A DNA stretch of 64,000 bases from Mycolicibacterium gadium (GCF_010728925.1 NZ_AP022608.1:5890001-5954000); one strand, 5' to 3'. Positions 1 through 10,596 are shown, counted from the first letter of the stretch. The notes: a model not told the origin generated them from the letters alone. Made by a program: numbers and translations.

Positions 1-855
1 GTCTACAGTCCGCTGCTGCCGAACGAGGACGAGGTCGTAGCGCTGCTGCGCTCCGGCAAGAATGTGGTCACCCCCGTCGGTTGGGTCTACCCCGATCTGG
101 ATAACTGCACGGCCATCCTCGATGCGTGCGCCGAAGGTGGAAGTACGCTGCACGGCACGGGTATTCACCCGGGAGGCATCACCGAACGGTTCCCGCTGAT
201 GATCTCGGCGCTGAGTGCGGGGGTCACGCATGTGCGCTCGGAGGAGTTCAGTGACATCCGCACCTACAACGCGCCCGACGTGGTGCGCTACATCATGGGT
301 TTCGGCGTCTCGCCCGCAGAAGCGATGGCAGGTCCGATCGTCGAATTGCTGGGTGCCGGATTCAAGGCGTCGGTTCGAATGATCGTGGCGGAGATGGGTT
401 TCGACGTCGATCCCGAACTCGAGTCCGTGCAGGAGGTTGCCGTGGCGACTGCGCCGCTCGATACCCCCGTCGGTGTCATCGAGCCGGGTCAGGTCGCCGC
501 CAGGAAGTTTCACTGGCGCGCCGTCGTGGATGGGACACCGGTCGTCACGGCAACAGTCAACTGGTTCATGGGGGAGGAGAACTTCGATCCGGCGTGGAGT
601 TTCGGACCCGAGGGGGAACGGTTCGAGGTCGAGATCACCGGCGATCCTGACGTCCTGCTCACCTTCAAGGGTCTGCAGCCCGACACCATCGAGCAGGGCC
701 TGGTGCGCAACCCCGGTATCGTCGCCACCGCCAACCACTGTGTCAGCGCGATCCCGTACGTCGTGGATGCCGATCCCGGCATCAAAACGTATCTCGATCT
801 GCCCTTGCTGGCCGGCCGCGCAGCCCCGCAGTTCGGGCGTGATCGCAGCAGGTGA
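1..855 (+). CDS. NAD(P)-dependent amine dehydrogenase-like protein, 5'-truncated by window edge
   Basis: The reading frame is open from base 1 (VYSPLLPNEDEVV...) to a TGA at 853-855, so only the C-terminal ~284 residues are visible and the start lies outside the window. The part seen resembles the dihydrodipicolinate-reductase / 2,4-diaminopentanoate-dehydrogenase fold: after the lost Rossmann domain comes GKNVVTPVGWVYP, then STLHGTGIHPGG and a C-terminal alpha/beta domain ending in YLDLPLLAGR. Proteins of this type are common and mostly uncharacterised in mycobacteria; the substrate is unknown. Family assignment is from recognisable motifs, not from a search. Confidence 0.7.
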   Translation, partial: VYSPLLPNEDEVVALLRSGKNVVTPVGWVYPDLDNCTAILDACAEGGSTLHGTGIHPGGITERFPLMISALSAGVTHVRSEEFSDIRTYNAPDVVRYIMGFGVSPAEAMAGPIVELLGAGFKASVRMIVAEMGFDVDPELESVQEVAVATAPLDTPVGVIEPGQVAARKFHWRAVVDGTPVVTATVNWFMGEENFDPAWSFGPEGERFEVEITGDPDVLLTFKGLQPDTIEQGLVRNPGIVATANHCVSAIPYVVDADPGIKTYLDLPLLAGRAAPQFGRDRSR

Positions 856-892
856 TCCTCCCATGAGAACCACCGAAAGACCGAGGTTCTCG

Positions 893-1519
893 CTATCGCC
901 GACGCCGTGTGGTCCGCGCCGGACTGTTTAGTCCATGGGTGACCAGCTGGAGAGCCCGATGGGTGAGTGTGTGTAGTGACTCGTTCTGATCGTATTTGAG
1001 CCACCACTCATAGGCATACTCGGCCGCGGCGACGGTAGCGCGGACGAGTACGCCGGCCCGGATGTCCGACCCGGCAGCGGTGTTGTCGAGGCGGAGGGCA
1101 ACTGCGTCGATGAGCTCGTCGCAGTCCTCGCGGCTCAGTAGGGAGGCTCGCCGCAACTCTGCGGGTGCCGACGCCATTGACCGGCGCCACAGTTCGAGTG
1201 TCTCGTCGTCGTCCAGGAACTGCGAGGTGCGGGCGAGGATGGCCGCGGCGATGGAGTCCGCGACGTCCTCGTCGGCGGGGCGGGAACGGAAGTTGGCGAC
1301 GATTTGCTCGCGTCCCCGCTGGGTGGCGCCGAGCAAGAGGTGCTCCTTACTCGGTACGTGCCGGAAGAATGTACTCGGCGAAATGCCCACCTCTTCGGCG
1401 ATCGCTTCGGTGCTGACGTTGTCGAAACCCTTTGCGGCGAATAGTCGCAGCGCAGCATGCTGAATGTCGGCGCGTAGCGCAACGCGTTGCCGCTCGCGCA
1501 GCGGAATCGAGTCGGGCAT
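893..1519 (-). CDS. TetR/AcrR family transcriptional regulator
   Basis: A 208-residue protein starting MPDSIPLRERQR. Residues ~15-60 form a TetR-type helix-turn-helix (ALRLFAAKGFDNVSTEAIAEEVGISPSTFFRHVPSKEHLL); the rest is an all-helical ligand domain. The frame is open up to 1579, but starting there would put the coding region across the inverted repeat at 1542-1556, so the ATG at 1517-1519 is preferred. It is convergent with the gene ending at 855 and lies just beyond fdhD. Its ligand is not predictable; autoregulation through the adjacent palindrome is an inference. Confidence 0.85.
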   Translation of the reverse strand: MPDSIPLRERQRVALRADIQHAALRLFAAKGFDNVSTEAIAEEVGISPSTFFRHVPSKEHLLLGATQRGREQIVANFRSRPADEDVADSIAAAILARTSQFLDDDETLELWRRSMASAPAELRRASLLSREDCDELIDAVALRLDNTAAGSDIRAGVLVRATVAAAEYAYEWWLKYDQNESLHTLTHRALQLVTHGLNSPARTTRRRR

Positions 1520-1541
1520 GGGACCAACAGTCTTCAGAACA

Positions 1542-1556
1542 TGACAGTAGCTGTCA
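1542..1556. promoter_or_regulatory. Inverted repeat, probable TetR autoregulatory operator
   Basis: TGACAG-TAG-CTGTCA, a perfect 6-bp inverted repeat with 3-bp centre, 23 bp upstream of the chosen start of the TetR gene. Its position favours an operator for that regulator. Confidence 0.45.
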
Positions 1557-1605
1557 AGTTCGAAGTCACTTTCGGCCAAAGGCTTTCGCGGCCGTGAGGG
1601 CGCGC

Positions 1606-2430
1606 CTAATGCGTCACGCGGTCGGGTCTGGTGTAGACGTTCATCGAGTCACCGCGCAGGAACGCGACGAGCGTCAGACCGGACTGGCTGGCGAGGTCGA
1701 CGGCCAGCGACGACGGCGCGGACACCGCGGCGAGCACCGGGATGCCGGCCATCACGGCTTTCTGGGTGAGTTCGAAGGAGGCGCGCCCGCTGACCAGGAG
1801 GACGGTGGCGCTCAGGGGTATCCGGTCATTCTCCAGTGCCCAACCGATGACCTTGTCGACGGCGTTGTGGCGGCCGATGTCTTCGCGCACCGCCAATGTG
1901 GTGCCGTCGACGTCGAACAGCGCCGCACCGTGTAGTCCGCCGGTGCTGGCGAACACCTTCTGTTCGTCGCGCAAGCGGTCGGGAAGGCCGGAAAGTGTTT
2001 CGGCGGTAACCGTGGTCGGGTCGTCGCCGGGGCCGTGTTTGCTGATTGTTTGGACCGCCTCCAGTGAGGCTTTTCCGCACACGCCGCACGACGAGGTCGC
2101 GTAGAAGTTCCGGGTCATATCAACGTCAGGCGGCGGGACCTCCTGCGCCAGTGCCACGTCGAGCACGTTGTACGTGTTGACTTGATCGGGTCCTGCTCCC
2201 TTGCAGTAGCGCACCGTCAACACATCCTCACGGCGCGCGATGATACCTTCGGTGAGCAGGAAGCCTTGGGCGAGTTCGACATCCGATCCAGGGGTCCGCA
2301 TCGTGACCGTCAGCGGTTTGCCATCGATCCGGATCTCGAGCGGCTCCTCGACCACCAGGGTGTCGGGCCGCGCGACGCTGTCGCCGGCGGTGACGTGCTG
2401 GACGCGGCGGCGCGCTGTCACGCGGCCCAC
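1606..2430 (-). CDS. fdhD: Formate dehydrogenase accessory sulfurtransferase FdhD
   Basis: This 274-residue protein matches FdhD, which passes sulfur from a cysteine desulfurase to the molybdenum cofactor of formate-dehydrogenase-type enzymes. The diagnostic CGVCGK motif is present ([15 protein letters not shown]), followed by GGLHGAALF and [14 protein letters not shown], which are typical of the family. The GTG start at 2428-2430 shares one base with the TAG stop of the upstream oxidoreductase gene, so the two are translationally coupled. The pairing indicates FdhD matures the neighbouring molybdoenzyme. Confidence 0.95.
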   Translation of the reverse strand: MGRVTARRRVQHVTAGDSVARPDTLVVEEPLEIRIDGKPLTVTMRTPGSDVELAQGFLLTEGIIARREDVLTVRYCKGAGPDQVNTYNVLDVALAQEVPPPDVDMTRNFYATSSCGVCGKASLEAVQTISKHGPGDDPTTVTAETLSGLPDRLRDEQKVFASTGGLHGAALFDVDGTTLAVREDIGRHNAVDKVIGWALENDRIPLSATVLLVSGRASFELTQKAVMAGIPVLAAVSAPSSLAVDLASQSGLTLVAFLRGDSMNVYTRPDRVTH

Positions 2431-4793
2431 TAGCTGACCACCCGATCTTCGGCGCGGACGCCGGCGGAGCGCTCCAGCCGGATCACCACGGCCTTGGACA
2501 CCGGTGTATTCGACTTCTCGGCAACGTGATCGAGCGGAACCAAGGCGTTGGTCTCCGGATAGTAGGCGGCGGCATTACCCACTGGGGTCTCGTACGCCAC
2601 CACCATGAAGTCCTTGGCGCGGCGTTCCTGGAGTTCGCCGTCGCCCCCGGGGAATTCCGACACGAGGTCGACCCGGTCACCTTCGCGGAGTCCGAACCGA
2701 TCGATGTCCGCCTTGTTGACGAACACGACTCGGCGGCCGCCCTTCACGCCTCGGTAGCGATCGTCAAGGCCGTAGATCGTGGTGTTGTACTGGTCGTGGC
2801 TGCGCAGAGTCTGCAGAATCAGCCTGCCTTCGGGAACCGGCACCCACTGCAGCGGATTCACGGCGAAGTTGGCTTTGCCTGTGCTCGTGGGGAATATGCG
2901 TGAATCACGAGGCCCGTGCGGCAACTGGAAGCCATCGGGTGCGCGCACCTTGTGGTTGTAGTCCTCACATCCGGGCACCACGGCGGCGATCGCGCCGCGG
3001 ATGGTGTCGTAGTCGTCGTTGAACACTTCCCACGGCACGGGGTGGTCGGGTCCGAGCAGTGTCCGCGCCAGTTGGCAGATGATCGCGACCTCGCTGCGGA
3101 CGTGATCGGACGGCGGGTTCAGGCTGCCGCGCGACAGGTGCACCATCGACATCGAATCCTCGACGGACACTTGCTGTTTGACGCCGCTTTGGATGTCGCG
3201 GTCGGTGCGGCCGAGTGACGGCAGGATCAACGCCGAGCGGCCGTGCACCACGTGGCTGCGGTTGAGCTTCGTCGAAACCTGGACGGTAAGTGAGCAGTTG
3301 CGCAGTGCGGCCTCGGTGACGGCGGTGTCGGGAGTCGCCGTCGCGAAGTTACCGCCCATCCCCATGAAGACTTTCGCGTGCCCGTCGCGCATAGCGCGGA
3401 TCGCATCGACGGTGTCGACGCCGTGCTTGCGCGGGCTGACGATACCGAAGTGCTTGTCGAGCGCGACCAGAAAATTCTCGGGCATCTTCTCCCAAATGCC
3501 CATCGTTCGGTCGCCCTGCACGTTGGAATGTCCACGCACGGGGCACAATCCGGCGCCGGGCTTACCGATCATGCCGCGCATCAGCAGCACGTTGGTGATC
3601 TCCGAAATCATCGGAACAGCGTGCTTGTGCTGGGTCAGTCCCATGGCCCAACACGCGATGATGCGTTCGGAGTCGATCATCATTTGCGCGACCTTCTCGA
3701 GTTGGGCGCGCTCGATCCCGGTCGCCTCCAGCACGGTGTCGAGGTCGACGGCCCGCGTCTGGGCTTCGTACGCGGCAAAGTTCGCGCAGTGCTGCTCGAT
3801 GAAACCGCGGTCGATGATCTGAGCGCGCGGACCGGCCTCGTCCTGGGCCTCCAGTAGCAGGCGGCCCAGCCCCGCAAAAAGCGCCATGTCCCCGCCGAGG
3901 CGGATCTGCACGAACTCGTCGGCGATGGGCACGCCGTGGCCCACGACGCCGTGCACCTTCTGCGGGTCCTTGAATCGGATCAGCCCGGCCTCTGGTAGCG
4001 GATTGATCGCAATGATTTTCGCGCCGTTGGCTTTCGCCTTTTCCAGCACCGACAGCATGCGGGGATGGTTGGTGCCGGGATTCTGACCCGCGATCACGAT
4101 CAAGTCAGCGTTGGCGACGTCTTCGACGGTGACCGAGCCCTTGCCCACGCCGATGGCTTCGACCAATGCCGCGCCCGACGATTCGTGACACATGTTGGAG
4201 CAGTCGGGCAGGTTGTTCGTGCCGAAGCTGCGGACCATCAGCTGGTAGAGAAACGCCGCCTCGTTGCTGGTGCGCCCAGAGGTATAGAAGACGGCTTCGT
4301 CCGGGTGATCGAGGTCGCGCAACTCGTCAGCGATCAGGCGGTAGGCCTCGTCCCATTCGATGGCGCGGTAGTGGTCGTCCCCGGGGCGCAGCACCATCGG
4401 GTGGGTGAGTCGGCCCTGCTGCGAGAGCCAGTACTCCGGTCGACCGTCGAGGTCGGAGATTGAGTGCCGCGCGAAGAAGTCCGGGGTGACGACGCGCTTG
4501 GTCGCCTCTTCGGCGACGGCCTTCGCACCGTTCTCGCAGAACTCGGCGAACTTGCGGCCACCATGCTCCTCGGGCCATGCGCAGCCGGGGCAGTCGAAGC
4601 CGTGGCGTTGGTTGAGTCGGACCAGTGACGCGCCTGTGCGCCAAACTCCCATCGACTTGAGGCCGCGTTGCAGTGACACCATGACGGCCTTGACTCCGGC
4701 GGCCTCCCGCTCGGGGCCGGTTGCGACGACCGCATGCTCGTGGTAACTCGCATCGAAGTCGCGGGTGACGTCGCGTCGTCTGCCTAACCGCAT
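2430..4793 (-). CDS. FdhF/YdeP-family molybdopterin oxidoreductase
   Basis: A 787-residue molybdopterin oxidoreductase of the FdhF/YdeP type. Near the N-terminus [19 protein letters not shown] supplies cysteines for an Fe-S cluster. The molybdopterin domain follows ([58 protein letters not shown]), and a C-terminal dinucleotide-binding barrel contains [13 protein letters not shown]. YdeP-type enzymes are related to formate dehydrogenases, but their substrate is generally not established. It ends on the start codon of fdhD. No electron-transfer subunit is encoded next to it. Confidence 0.88.
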   Translation of the reverse strand: MRLGRRRDVTRDFDASYHEHAVVATGPEREAAGVKAVMVSLQRGLKSMGVWRTGASLVRLNQRHGFDCPGCAWPEEHGGRKFAEFCENGAKAVAEEATKRVVTPDFFARHSISDLDGRPEYWLSQQGRLTHPMVLRPGDDHYRAIEWDEAYRLIADELRDLDHPDEAVFYTSGRTSNEAAFLYQLMVRSFGTNNLPDCSNMCHESSGAALVEAIGVGKGSVTVEDVANADLIVIAGQNPGTNHPRMLSVLEKAKANGAKIIAINPLPEAGLIRFKDPQKVHGVVGHGVPIADEFVQIRLGGDMALFAGLGRLLLEAQDEAGPRAQIIDRGFIEQHCANFAAYEAQTRAVDLDTVLEATGIERAQLEKVAQMMIDSERIIACWAMGLTQHKHAVPMISEITNVLLMRGMIGKPGAGLCPVRGHSNVQGDRTMGIWEKMPENFLVALDKHFGIVSPRKHGVDTVDAIRAMRDGHAKVFMGMGGNFATATPDTAVTEAALRNCSLTVQVSTKLNRSHVVHGRSALILPSLGRTDRDIQSGVKQQVSVEDSMSMVHLSRGSLNPPSDHVRSEVAIICQLARTLLGPDHPVPWEVFNDDYDTIRGAIAAVVPGCEDYNHKVRAPDGFQLPHGPRDSRIFPTSTGKANFAVNPLQWVPVPEGRLILQTLRSHDQYNTTIYGLDDRYRGVKGGRRVVFVNKADIDRFGLREGDRVDLVSEFPGGDGELQERRAKDFMVVAYETPVGNAAAYYPETNALVPLDHVAEKSNTPVSKAVVIRLERSAGVRAEDRVVS

Positions 4794-4874
4794 AAATCCA
4801 GCCTAGGTCGTGGTGTCTTCGCTCCTGGCTACCCATGCAACCTCGGGTGTATGCGGTGCCTCGTCCACAGTGGC

Positions 4875-6266
4875 CTAGGGTCCGCGCTCGGGGTTTCCGT
4901 CCGGCTCGTGTGGTGGGCGGAGGAGGCGTTCGGGGCGGTGGTAGTGGTTCACCCGCGCTTGGCCGGTGTCGAGGTCGGGTGGTGGGTGCCATTCGGCGTC
5001 GCCGCGCTCGTTGATGGTGGTGGTCCAGCCGGCGTTGTTGTCGACGAGGCGATTGTCAGGGCCGCAGGCCAGGGCGAGGTCGTCGATGTTGGTCTGGCCG
5101 TCATCGGCCCAGTCGCAGGCCGCGTGGTGGACTTGGCTGCCGTAGGCGGGAACGGTGCAGCCGGGTTTGGTGCAGCCCCCGTCGCGGGCGATGAGCATGA
5201 TCCGCTGCGCCGGGGACGCGGTGCGGCGGGCACGAAACAAGTCCAGTGCTGACCCGGTGGCGTTATCGAACACCGCCAGGTAATGGTTCGCATGCGCAGC
5301 GATCCGGATGACGTCGGTGATCGGGATGATCGTGCCGCCGCCGGTGACACCGATTCCGGCGCGGCTTTCGAGGTCTTGCAGGGTGGTGCGGATGATGATC
5401 GAGGTCGGCAACCCGTTGTGCTGGCCAAGCACACCGGACTCCAGGGCGTGGCGCCCGACCGCGATCAGCGCGTCGTGCTGGCGCTGGGCCAGGCTGCGCT
5501 GATCGGTGTCGATCTGTTCCTGGGACGGGGTGCCTGAGATGCAGGGGTTCTCGTCGTCAGGATTGCACATCCCCGGTGCGGCCCACTTGGCGAAGATGGG
5601 TTCCAGGACCGCCCATGCTTCGGGGGTCAGGTCGCCTTTGATGGCGACCATCCCGTCGCGGCCCTGCGGACCGGCGGTCAGGCCGCGCTTGCGCTGGCGT
5701 TCGGTGTCATCGGGTTCCGGGCCGTCCTGATCCAAGAGGAACAGCATCATGTCGGCGGCTTTCTTCAGCTCGGTGGGCCCGACCCCGGCGGCGATGCGCA
5801 CCAGGTCGGTTTCGATCTGCTCGCGGGTCGGTGCGTCGACCCAGCCGGGCAGGCGGCCCATGGCGTCGCGGATCTTGTCGATATGTTCACCGTTGATCAA
5901 CCCGCGCGCTTGGGCGGCGGCGGTGGCGGCCAGCACCGGCGCCAGCGGTTGGCCGGTCAGCGCACGCCGTGGGCCCAACTCGGCAGCTTCGGCCAGGCGG
6001 CGGTGGGCGTCGGTCGCCGAGATCCGCCACCGGATCGTCAGGACGTCTTTCCAGTTTTTGGCGCCCAGCTCCTTGGGGGTGGTTTCGGCTTGGAGCCGGG
6101 CCAACCCCCGATGCCACTGCGCGGGCAGCTGACAGGTCAACTGCTCCAACCCATCCAGCACGTCGAGCAGTTCACGGTCGGTCAGCATGTCCAGATCGCA
6201 CGCGGCCAGCGAGTCGTGCGCGGACCGCAGCGCGGCCATCGCCACCTGAACCCGAGTCGCCAACAT
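4875..6266 (-). CDS. 13E12-repeat family protein (DUF222 + HNH endonuclease domain)
   Basis: A 463-residue protein beginning MLATRVQVAMAALRSAHD. Residues ~1-300 are the helical DUF222 region; the C-terminus carries a McrA-type HNH fold (CTKPGCTVPAYGSQVHHA, then NIDDLALACGPDNRLV). This is the mycobacterial REP13E12 family, multi-copy and linked to integration sites and DNA damage. The open frame extends to 6755 inside glutamine synthetase, which cannot be the real start; the first credible starts are 6281 and 6266. The SOS-box-like palindrome at 6270-6285 covers the first of these, so 6266 is chosen. Confidence 0.85.
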   Translation of the reverse strand: MLATRVQVAMAALRSAHDSLAACDLDMLTDRELLDVLDGLEQLTCQLPAQWHRGLARLQAETTPKELGAKNWKDVLTIRWRISATDAHRRLAEAAELGPRRALTGQPLAPVLAATAAAQARGLINGEHIDKIRDAMGRLPGWVDAPTREQIETDLVRIAAGVGPTELKKAADMMLFLLDQDGPEPDDTERQRKRGLTAGPQGRDGMVAIKGDLTPEAWAVLEPIFAKWAAPGMCNPDDENPCISGTPSQEQIDTDQRSLAQRQHDALIAVGRHALESGVLGQHNGLPTSIIIRTTLQDLESRAGIGVTGGGTIIPITDVIRIAAHANHYLAVFDNATGSALDLFRARRTASPAQRIMLIARDGGCTKPGCTVPAYGSQVHHAACDWADDGQTNIDDLALACGPDNRLVDNNAGWTTTINERGDAEWHPPPDLDTGQARVNHYHRPERLLRPPHEPDGNPERGP

Positions 6267-6269
6267 GAG

Positions 6270-6285
6270 TCGAACATACATTCGA
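6270..6285. promoter_or_regulatory. LexA/SOS-box-like palindrome
   Basis: TCGAAC-ATAC-ATTCGA differs by one base from the published mycobacterial SOS box TCGAAC-N4-GTTCGA. It lies immediately upstream of the HNH gene start. Several 13E12-family genes of M. tuberculosis are known LexA targets, so DNA-damage induction is likely. Confidence 0.7.
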
Positions 6286-6492
6286 CCACCGACAAGTCCG
6301 ACCGCGCTGTGACAACTGAAACCAAAGTGACGCAACGGGTTTGAGTGAATTTGCGCGCCGAATCGTCCGAAACGGCCCGAGCAAACAAATTCTGTCGTTG
6401 ACGGCGGCGTAACAGTCCCGGAACGCGACGTTCCTACTGTGGGCCGGTCACGGTCCGCAGAGGGTGCGGGCAAGAGCGATAGGAAGTTTTCA

Positions 6493-8667
6493 GTGAGCGG
6501 AAATGCAGTGCGTCTGCAGGCGATCAACAACGTCGAGGCGTACGTGCCTCCAGCCATCAGCTTTGTACCGGGTGAGGAGCCTGGCTCGATCTTCGGCTCC
6601 AACGTCTTCACCATGGCCGAGATGCGGCTGCGGTTGCCCAAGTCGGTGTACAAATCCGTGGTCGCCACCATCGAGAAGGGCGCGAAGCTGGATCCGGCGG
6701 TCGCGGACTCGGTCGCGTCCGCGATGAAGGACTGGGCACTGTCCAAGGGCGCCACCCACTACGCCCACGTCTTCTATCCGATGACCGGGCTCACCGCCGA
6801 GAAACACGACAGTTTCCTCGAGCCCGTTTCCGACGGCCAGACACTTGCAGAGTTCGCGGGTAAGACGCTGATCCAGGGCGAGCCGGATGCTTCCAGCTTT
6901 CCATCCGGCGGCCTGCGCAGCACGTTCGAGGCCCGCGGCTATACGGGTTGGGACGTCACGAGCCCGGCCTACATCCTGGAGAACCCGAACGGCAACACGC
7001 TTTGTATCCCAACGGTTTTCGTGTCGATGACCGGCGAGGCGCTGGACTACAAGACTCCGCTGCTGCGCAGCCAGCAGGCGATGGGCACCCACGCCGAGCG
7101 GATCCTGAAGCTGTTCGGCCACGACAATGTGGCGAAGATAGTCGCGTTCTGCGGGCCGGAGCAGGAGTACTTCCTGGTCGACAGGCACTTCTTCTTGGCT
7201 CGACCCGACCTCGTCAACGCGGGCCGCACGCTGTTCGGTGCGAAGCCGCCGAAGGGTCAGGAGTTCGACGACCACTACTTCGGTGCGGTGCCGGAGCGGG
7301 TGCTCGGCTTCATGATGGACACCGAGCGTGAACTGTTCAAGCTCGGTATCCCCGCCAAGACCCGCCACAACGAGGTTGCGCCAGGACAATTCGAGATCGC
7401 CCCGATGTTCGAGCGCGGCAACGTCGCCTCGGACCACCAACAGCTGTTGATGACCGTCTTCAAGACGATCGCCAAGAAGCACGGCATGGAGTGCCTGTTC
7501 CACGAGAAGCCGTTCGCCGGCGTCAACGGGTCGGGTAAGCACGTGAACTTCTCGCTGGGCAACGCCGACTTGGGCTCGCTGCTCGTGCCCGGCGATACCC
7601 CCCACGAGAACGCACAGTTCCTGGTCTTCTGCGCCGCGGTGATCCGCGCTGTCCACAAATACGCTGGCCTGCTTCGGGTGTCGGTGGCGTCGGCCACCAA
7701 CGACCACCGTCTCGGTGCCAACGAGGCACCACCGGCCATCATCTCGATCTTCCTGGGCGATCAGCTGGCCGACGTGTTCGAGCAGATCGCCAAGGGTGCG
7801 GCGACGTCGTCAAAGGGCAAGGGCAGCATGATCATCGGCTGTGACACGCTGCCGGTGTTGCCGACCGACGCGGGTGACCGAAACCGCACCAGTCCGTTTG
7901 CCTTCACCGGCAATCGATTCGAGTTCCGCGCGCCGGGATCGGGTCAGACGGTGGCGGTGCCGATGATGATGCTGAACACGATCATGGCTGAGTCGCTCGA
8001 CTACATGGCGACCATCCTGGAGAAGGCCGTAGCGGAGGGCGAGGACTTCGACGAGGCAGTCCAGAAGCTGCTGACCGACATCATCACCGAGCACGGTGCC
8101 GTGGTGTTCAACGGTGACGGCTATTCCGAGAACTGGCAGATCGAGGCCGCCGAACGGGGACTGCCGAACCTGAAGACCACCCTGGACGCACTGCCAGAGC
8201 TGATCAAGCCGGAGTCCATCGAGCTGTTCGAGAAGTACTCCGTGTTCAACGAGCGCGAGCTACACAGCCGCTACGAGGTCCGCCTCGAGATGTACGCACT
8301 GACCATCGGTGTGGAGGCCAAACTCGCGCTGGAACTGGGGTCGACGGTGATTCTGCCTGCGGCCGTGCGTTACCAAACCGAGCTGGCGCAGAACGTCGCT
8401 GCGCTCAAGGCGGCAGGTGTCGAGCCGGACTTGACCCTGCTTCAGGACGTCAGCACTCCGATCTCGGAGCTGACGGCGGCGCTGGCAGCGTTGAAAGCGG
8501 GACTGGCCGAGCATGGGGGAGACTCCGCCGCCGAGGAAGCCGCTCATGCGCAGAGCCTCTTGCCGAAGATGGACGCGGTTCGCGCCGCTGCCGACACGCT
8601 CGAAGGCGTTGTAGCCGACGATCTCTGGCCGTTGCCGACGTATCAGGAGATGCTCTACATCCTGTGA
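6493..8667 (+). CDS. Glutamine synthetase type III
   Basis: Makes glutamine from glutamate, ammonia and ATP. The 724-residue length fits type III (GlnN-type) enzymes rather than the ~470-residue type I. Visible family signatures are [60 protein letters not shown] and [11 protein letters not shown]. The open frame reaches back to 6439, but the GTG at 6493 has an AGGAAG ribosome site 7 bases upstream and gives [17 protein letters not shown], so it is preferred. It is divergent from the HNH gene and convergent with the CstR-like gene. It is an extra GS; the housekeeping type I enzyme would be elsewhere. Confidence 0.93.
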   Translation: MSGNAVRLQAINNVEAYVPPAISFVPGEEPGSIFGSNVFTMAEMRLRLPKSVYKSVVATIEKGAKLDPAVADSVASAMKDWALSKGATHYAHVFYPMTGLTAEKHDSFLEPVSDGQTLAEFAGKTLIQGEPDASSFPSGGLRSTFEARGYTGWDVTSPAYILENPNGNTLCIPTVFVSMTGEALDYKTPLLRSQQAMGTHAERILKLFGHDNVAKIVAFCGPEQEYFLVDRHFFLARPDLVNAGRTLFGAKPPKGQEFDDHYFGAVPERVLGFMMDTERELFKLGIPAKTRHNEVAPGQFEIAPMFERGNVASDHQQLLMTVFKTIAKKHGMECLFHEKPFAGVNGSGKHVNFSLGNADLGSLLVPGDTPHENAQFLVFCAAVIRAVHKYAGLLRVSVASATNDHRLGANEAPPAIISIFLGDQLADVFEQIAKGAATSSKGKGSMIIGCDTLPVLPTDAGDRNRTSPFAFTGNRFEFRAPGSGQTVAVPMMMLNTIMAESLDYMATILEKAVAEGEDFDEAVQKLLTDIITEHGAVVFNGDGYSENWQIEAAERGLPNLKTTLDALPELIKPESIELFEKYSVFNERELHSRYEVRLEMYALTIGVEAKLALELGSTVILPAAVRYQTELAQNVAALKAAGVEPDLTLLQDVSTPISELTAALAALKAGLAEHGGDSAAEEAAHAQSLLPKMDAVRAAADTLEGVVADDLWPLPTYQEMLYIL

Positions 8668-8700
8668 GGCACGAAGCCGCACTGGCGGCGACATGAGACC

Positions 8701-8765
8701 CGCCGAGTGTGGGGGTTCAGTCCGAGCCACTCGGCCACTGGTAACCGCAACCCCCACACTCGGCG
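8701..8765. terminator. Long hairpin between convergent genes, probable bidirectional terminator
   Basis: Perfect 17-bp arms CGCCGAGTGTGGGGGTT (8701-8717) and its complement (8749-8765). The 31-base loop holds a smaller hairpin (CCGAG-CCA-CTCGG, 8722-8734). It lies between the stops of glutamine synthetase (+) and the CstR-like gene (-). Confidence 0.65.
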
Positions 8766-8783
8766 ACCACCCTGAATGGCGCG

Positions 8784-9065
<282 letters not shown>

Positions 9066-9093
9066 TCATTCGCGTGAATCGGTTCATTCCATC

Positions 9094-9109
9094 GTACCCT
9101 CCGGGGTAT
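9094..9109. promoter_or_regulatory. CstR-like operator in the cstR promoter region
   Basis: GTACCC-TCCG-GGGTAT fits the ATACCC-N4-GGGTAT pattern found five more times in this island. It lies 41 bases upstream of the repressor start, suggesting autoregulation. Confidence 0.65.
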
Positions 9110-9127
9110 ACCCCAGCTGGTCGCGCG

Positions 9128-10003
9128 TCAGCCTGTCGCCAGCCCTATCCGGCTCCGGCCGACGAGTCGGCGCAGTGGACAGAAATCCTGTCGGGCGCAT
9201 GCGAGGTACAGCGCACCGGCGACGGCCGTACATGCCGCGGCGCCGATACCCACAGCGGGGTGGATCTCTTGGGCCAGGATGACCGAGGACATCGCCAAGA
9301 CGAACCAGCCGAATACCTTGCGTAACGCATCGGGATTGACCATTGCCGTCAGTCGTGCGCCGATCAGCGCACCGACCACTGCTGCGGCGGTGACCATTAG
9401 CGCCACCGTCCAGTCGATCTGGACGCTCGACAGATATCCGCCCAGTCCTGCGAAGGACTTCATCGCGATCACAACCAACGAGGTGCCCACGGCGATGGGC
9501 ATCGGCAAGCCTCCGAGGAGCGCCAGGGCCGGGACGACAAGAAATCCGCCGCCTGCGCCGACGAGCCCTGTCACCAACCCGACGCCGAGGCCTTCCGCAA
9601 CGACCTTGACGACTGGAATGCGACGCGGGCCATCGGATTCCGCGATATTCTTCCGTCCGCGAAGCATGGCGACGGCGGTGGCGATCATCATCACCGCGAA
9701 CCCGATGAGTAGCACTGAGCCCGGAATGAACCGGGCCAGGACGCCGCCCAGGTAGGCGCCGGCCATCCCCGCGGCCCCGAATATCAGGCCCGTTCGCCAT
9801 TGGACGCGGCCGGCGCGCGCGTGCGAGACGGCGCCGACCGCACTGGTGACGCCGACCACCAACAACGACGTTGCGATGGCCTGTTTGGCGTCCATGCCCG
9901 CGACGTAGGCGAGCAGCGGGACGGTCAGGATCGAGCCGCCACCGCCGAGCAGACCCAGTGCGATCCCGACGAAGACCGCGAGCGAAACCGTCAAGGCGAT
10001 CAT
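9128..10003 (-). CDS. TauE/SafE-family membrane permease (sulfite/anion exporter-like)
   Basis: A 291-residue polytopic membrane protein with the two-repeat TauE/SafE pattern: LGLLGGGGSILTVPLLAYVAGM near the N-terminus and GLVGAGGGFLVVPALALL in the second half, each followed by hydrophobic helices. TauE-family members export sulfite or related sulfur anions. It starts 5 bases after the rhodanese gene stop, so the two are co-transcribed. Export of sulfite or thiosulfate made by the neighbouring enzymes is inferred. Confidence 0.87.
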   Translation of the reverse strand: MIALTVSLAVFVGIALGLLGGGGSILTVPLLAYVAGMDAKQAIATSLLVVGVTSAVGAVSHARAGRVQWRTGLIFGAAGMAGAYLGGVLARFIPGSVLLIGFAVMMIATAVAMLRGRKNIAESDGPRRIPVVKVVAEGLGVGLVTGLVGAGGGFLVVPALALLGGLPMPIAVGTSLVVIAMKSFAGLGGYLSSVQIDWTVALMVTAAAVVGALIGARLTAMVNPDALRKVFGWFVLAMSSVILAQEIHPAVGIGAAACTAVAGALYLACARQDFCPLRRLVGRSRIGLATG

Positions 10004-10008
10004 GTCGA

Positions 10009-10596
10009 CTACCCGACCTTCCGGTCGGGTGACCCGACGAGCTGCGCCACGACGGTCTGGGCGTCACAGGTGGCTCCGCGGTTGTAGGGCAGCTTCGACA
10101 GCAGCATGCCCATAGCGCAGGTGTTGGACAGCGCCGCGAAGGCGAGCCCGCCGCCGACGCCGGCTGCCAGCCACTTGAGCTTCGGCGCGGCAATGCTGCC
10201 GAGGACGCTTGTCAGCACGACAGAGCCGGCGACAAGGCGCACCTGGCGCTCGAGGTCCCAGCGCTGCGCGCCGCGGTTGACCGCGAAACCCTTTGCTTCC
10301 CAGGCGGTGATGCCGCCGTCGAGGATGTGGACGTTGTCGAGGCCGGCTGTGCGCAGGGTCTCTTCGGCCTGTGCGGCGCGTTGACCGGAGCGACATACCA
10401 GCACTACATCTTCGTCGAGGTGCCTGATGATCTCGTCGCGGTGTTCGCGCAGCAGGTCCAGCGGAACGTTGTAGGCGCCTGCGATGTGCGCGGTCTCGAA
10501 CTCGCCCGGGGTTCGGACATCGAGAACTCGCGGCGGCGCAGCCGAAGTGAGGCGCTCGCTGAGGTCCTGCGAATCGATGGTGGTGGGAGCGGTCAT
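10009..10596 (-). CDS. Membrane-anchored rhodanese (rhodanese + DUF2892 transmembrane region)
   Basis: 195 residues. Residues ~8-107 form a rhodanese domain (PPRVLDVRTPGEFETAHIAGA) with the active-site loop CRSGQR, catalytic Cys68. After it come two hydrophobic segments (LVAGSVVLTSVLGSIAA and WLAAGVGGGLAFAALSNTCAMG) of the DUF2892 type. It likely moves sulfane sulfur at the membrane, handing it to or from the sulfide oxidation enzymes. It is the first gene of the leftward operon and diverges from the CstB-like gene across the operator cluster at 10652-10757. Confidence 0.88.
   Translation of the reverse strand: MTAPTTIDSQDLSERLTSAAPPRVLDVRTPGEFETAHIAGAYNVPLDLLREHRDEIIRHLDEDVVLVCRSGQRAAQAEETLRTAGLDNVHILDGGITAWEAKGFAVNRGAQRWDLERQVRLVAGSVVLTSVLGSIAAPKLKWLAAGVGGGLAFAALSNTCAMGMLLSKLPYNRGATCDAQTVVAQLVGSPDRKVG

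Noticed and set aside
6420..6434. GGAAC-GCGAC-GTTCC inverted repeat upstream of glutamine synthetase as a second SOS box
   Set aside because: Spacer is five bases rather than four and the flanking bases do not match the LexA consensus.
6267..6755. N-terminal extension of the HNH gene to 6755
   Set aside because: It would overlap the glutamine synthetase start and its promoter and adds sequence unlike the 13E12 family.
6490..7707. 405-aa minus-strand open frame inside glutamine synthetase
   Set aside because: Shadow of a highly conserved gene; no domain.
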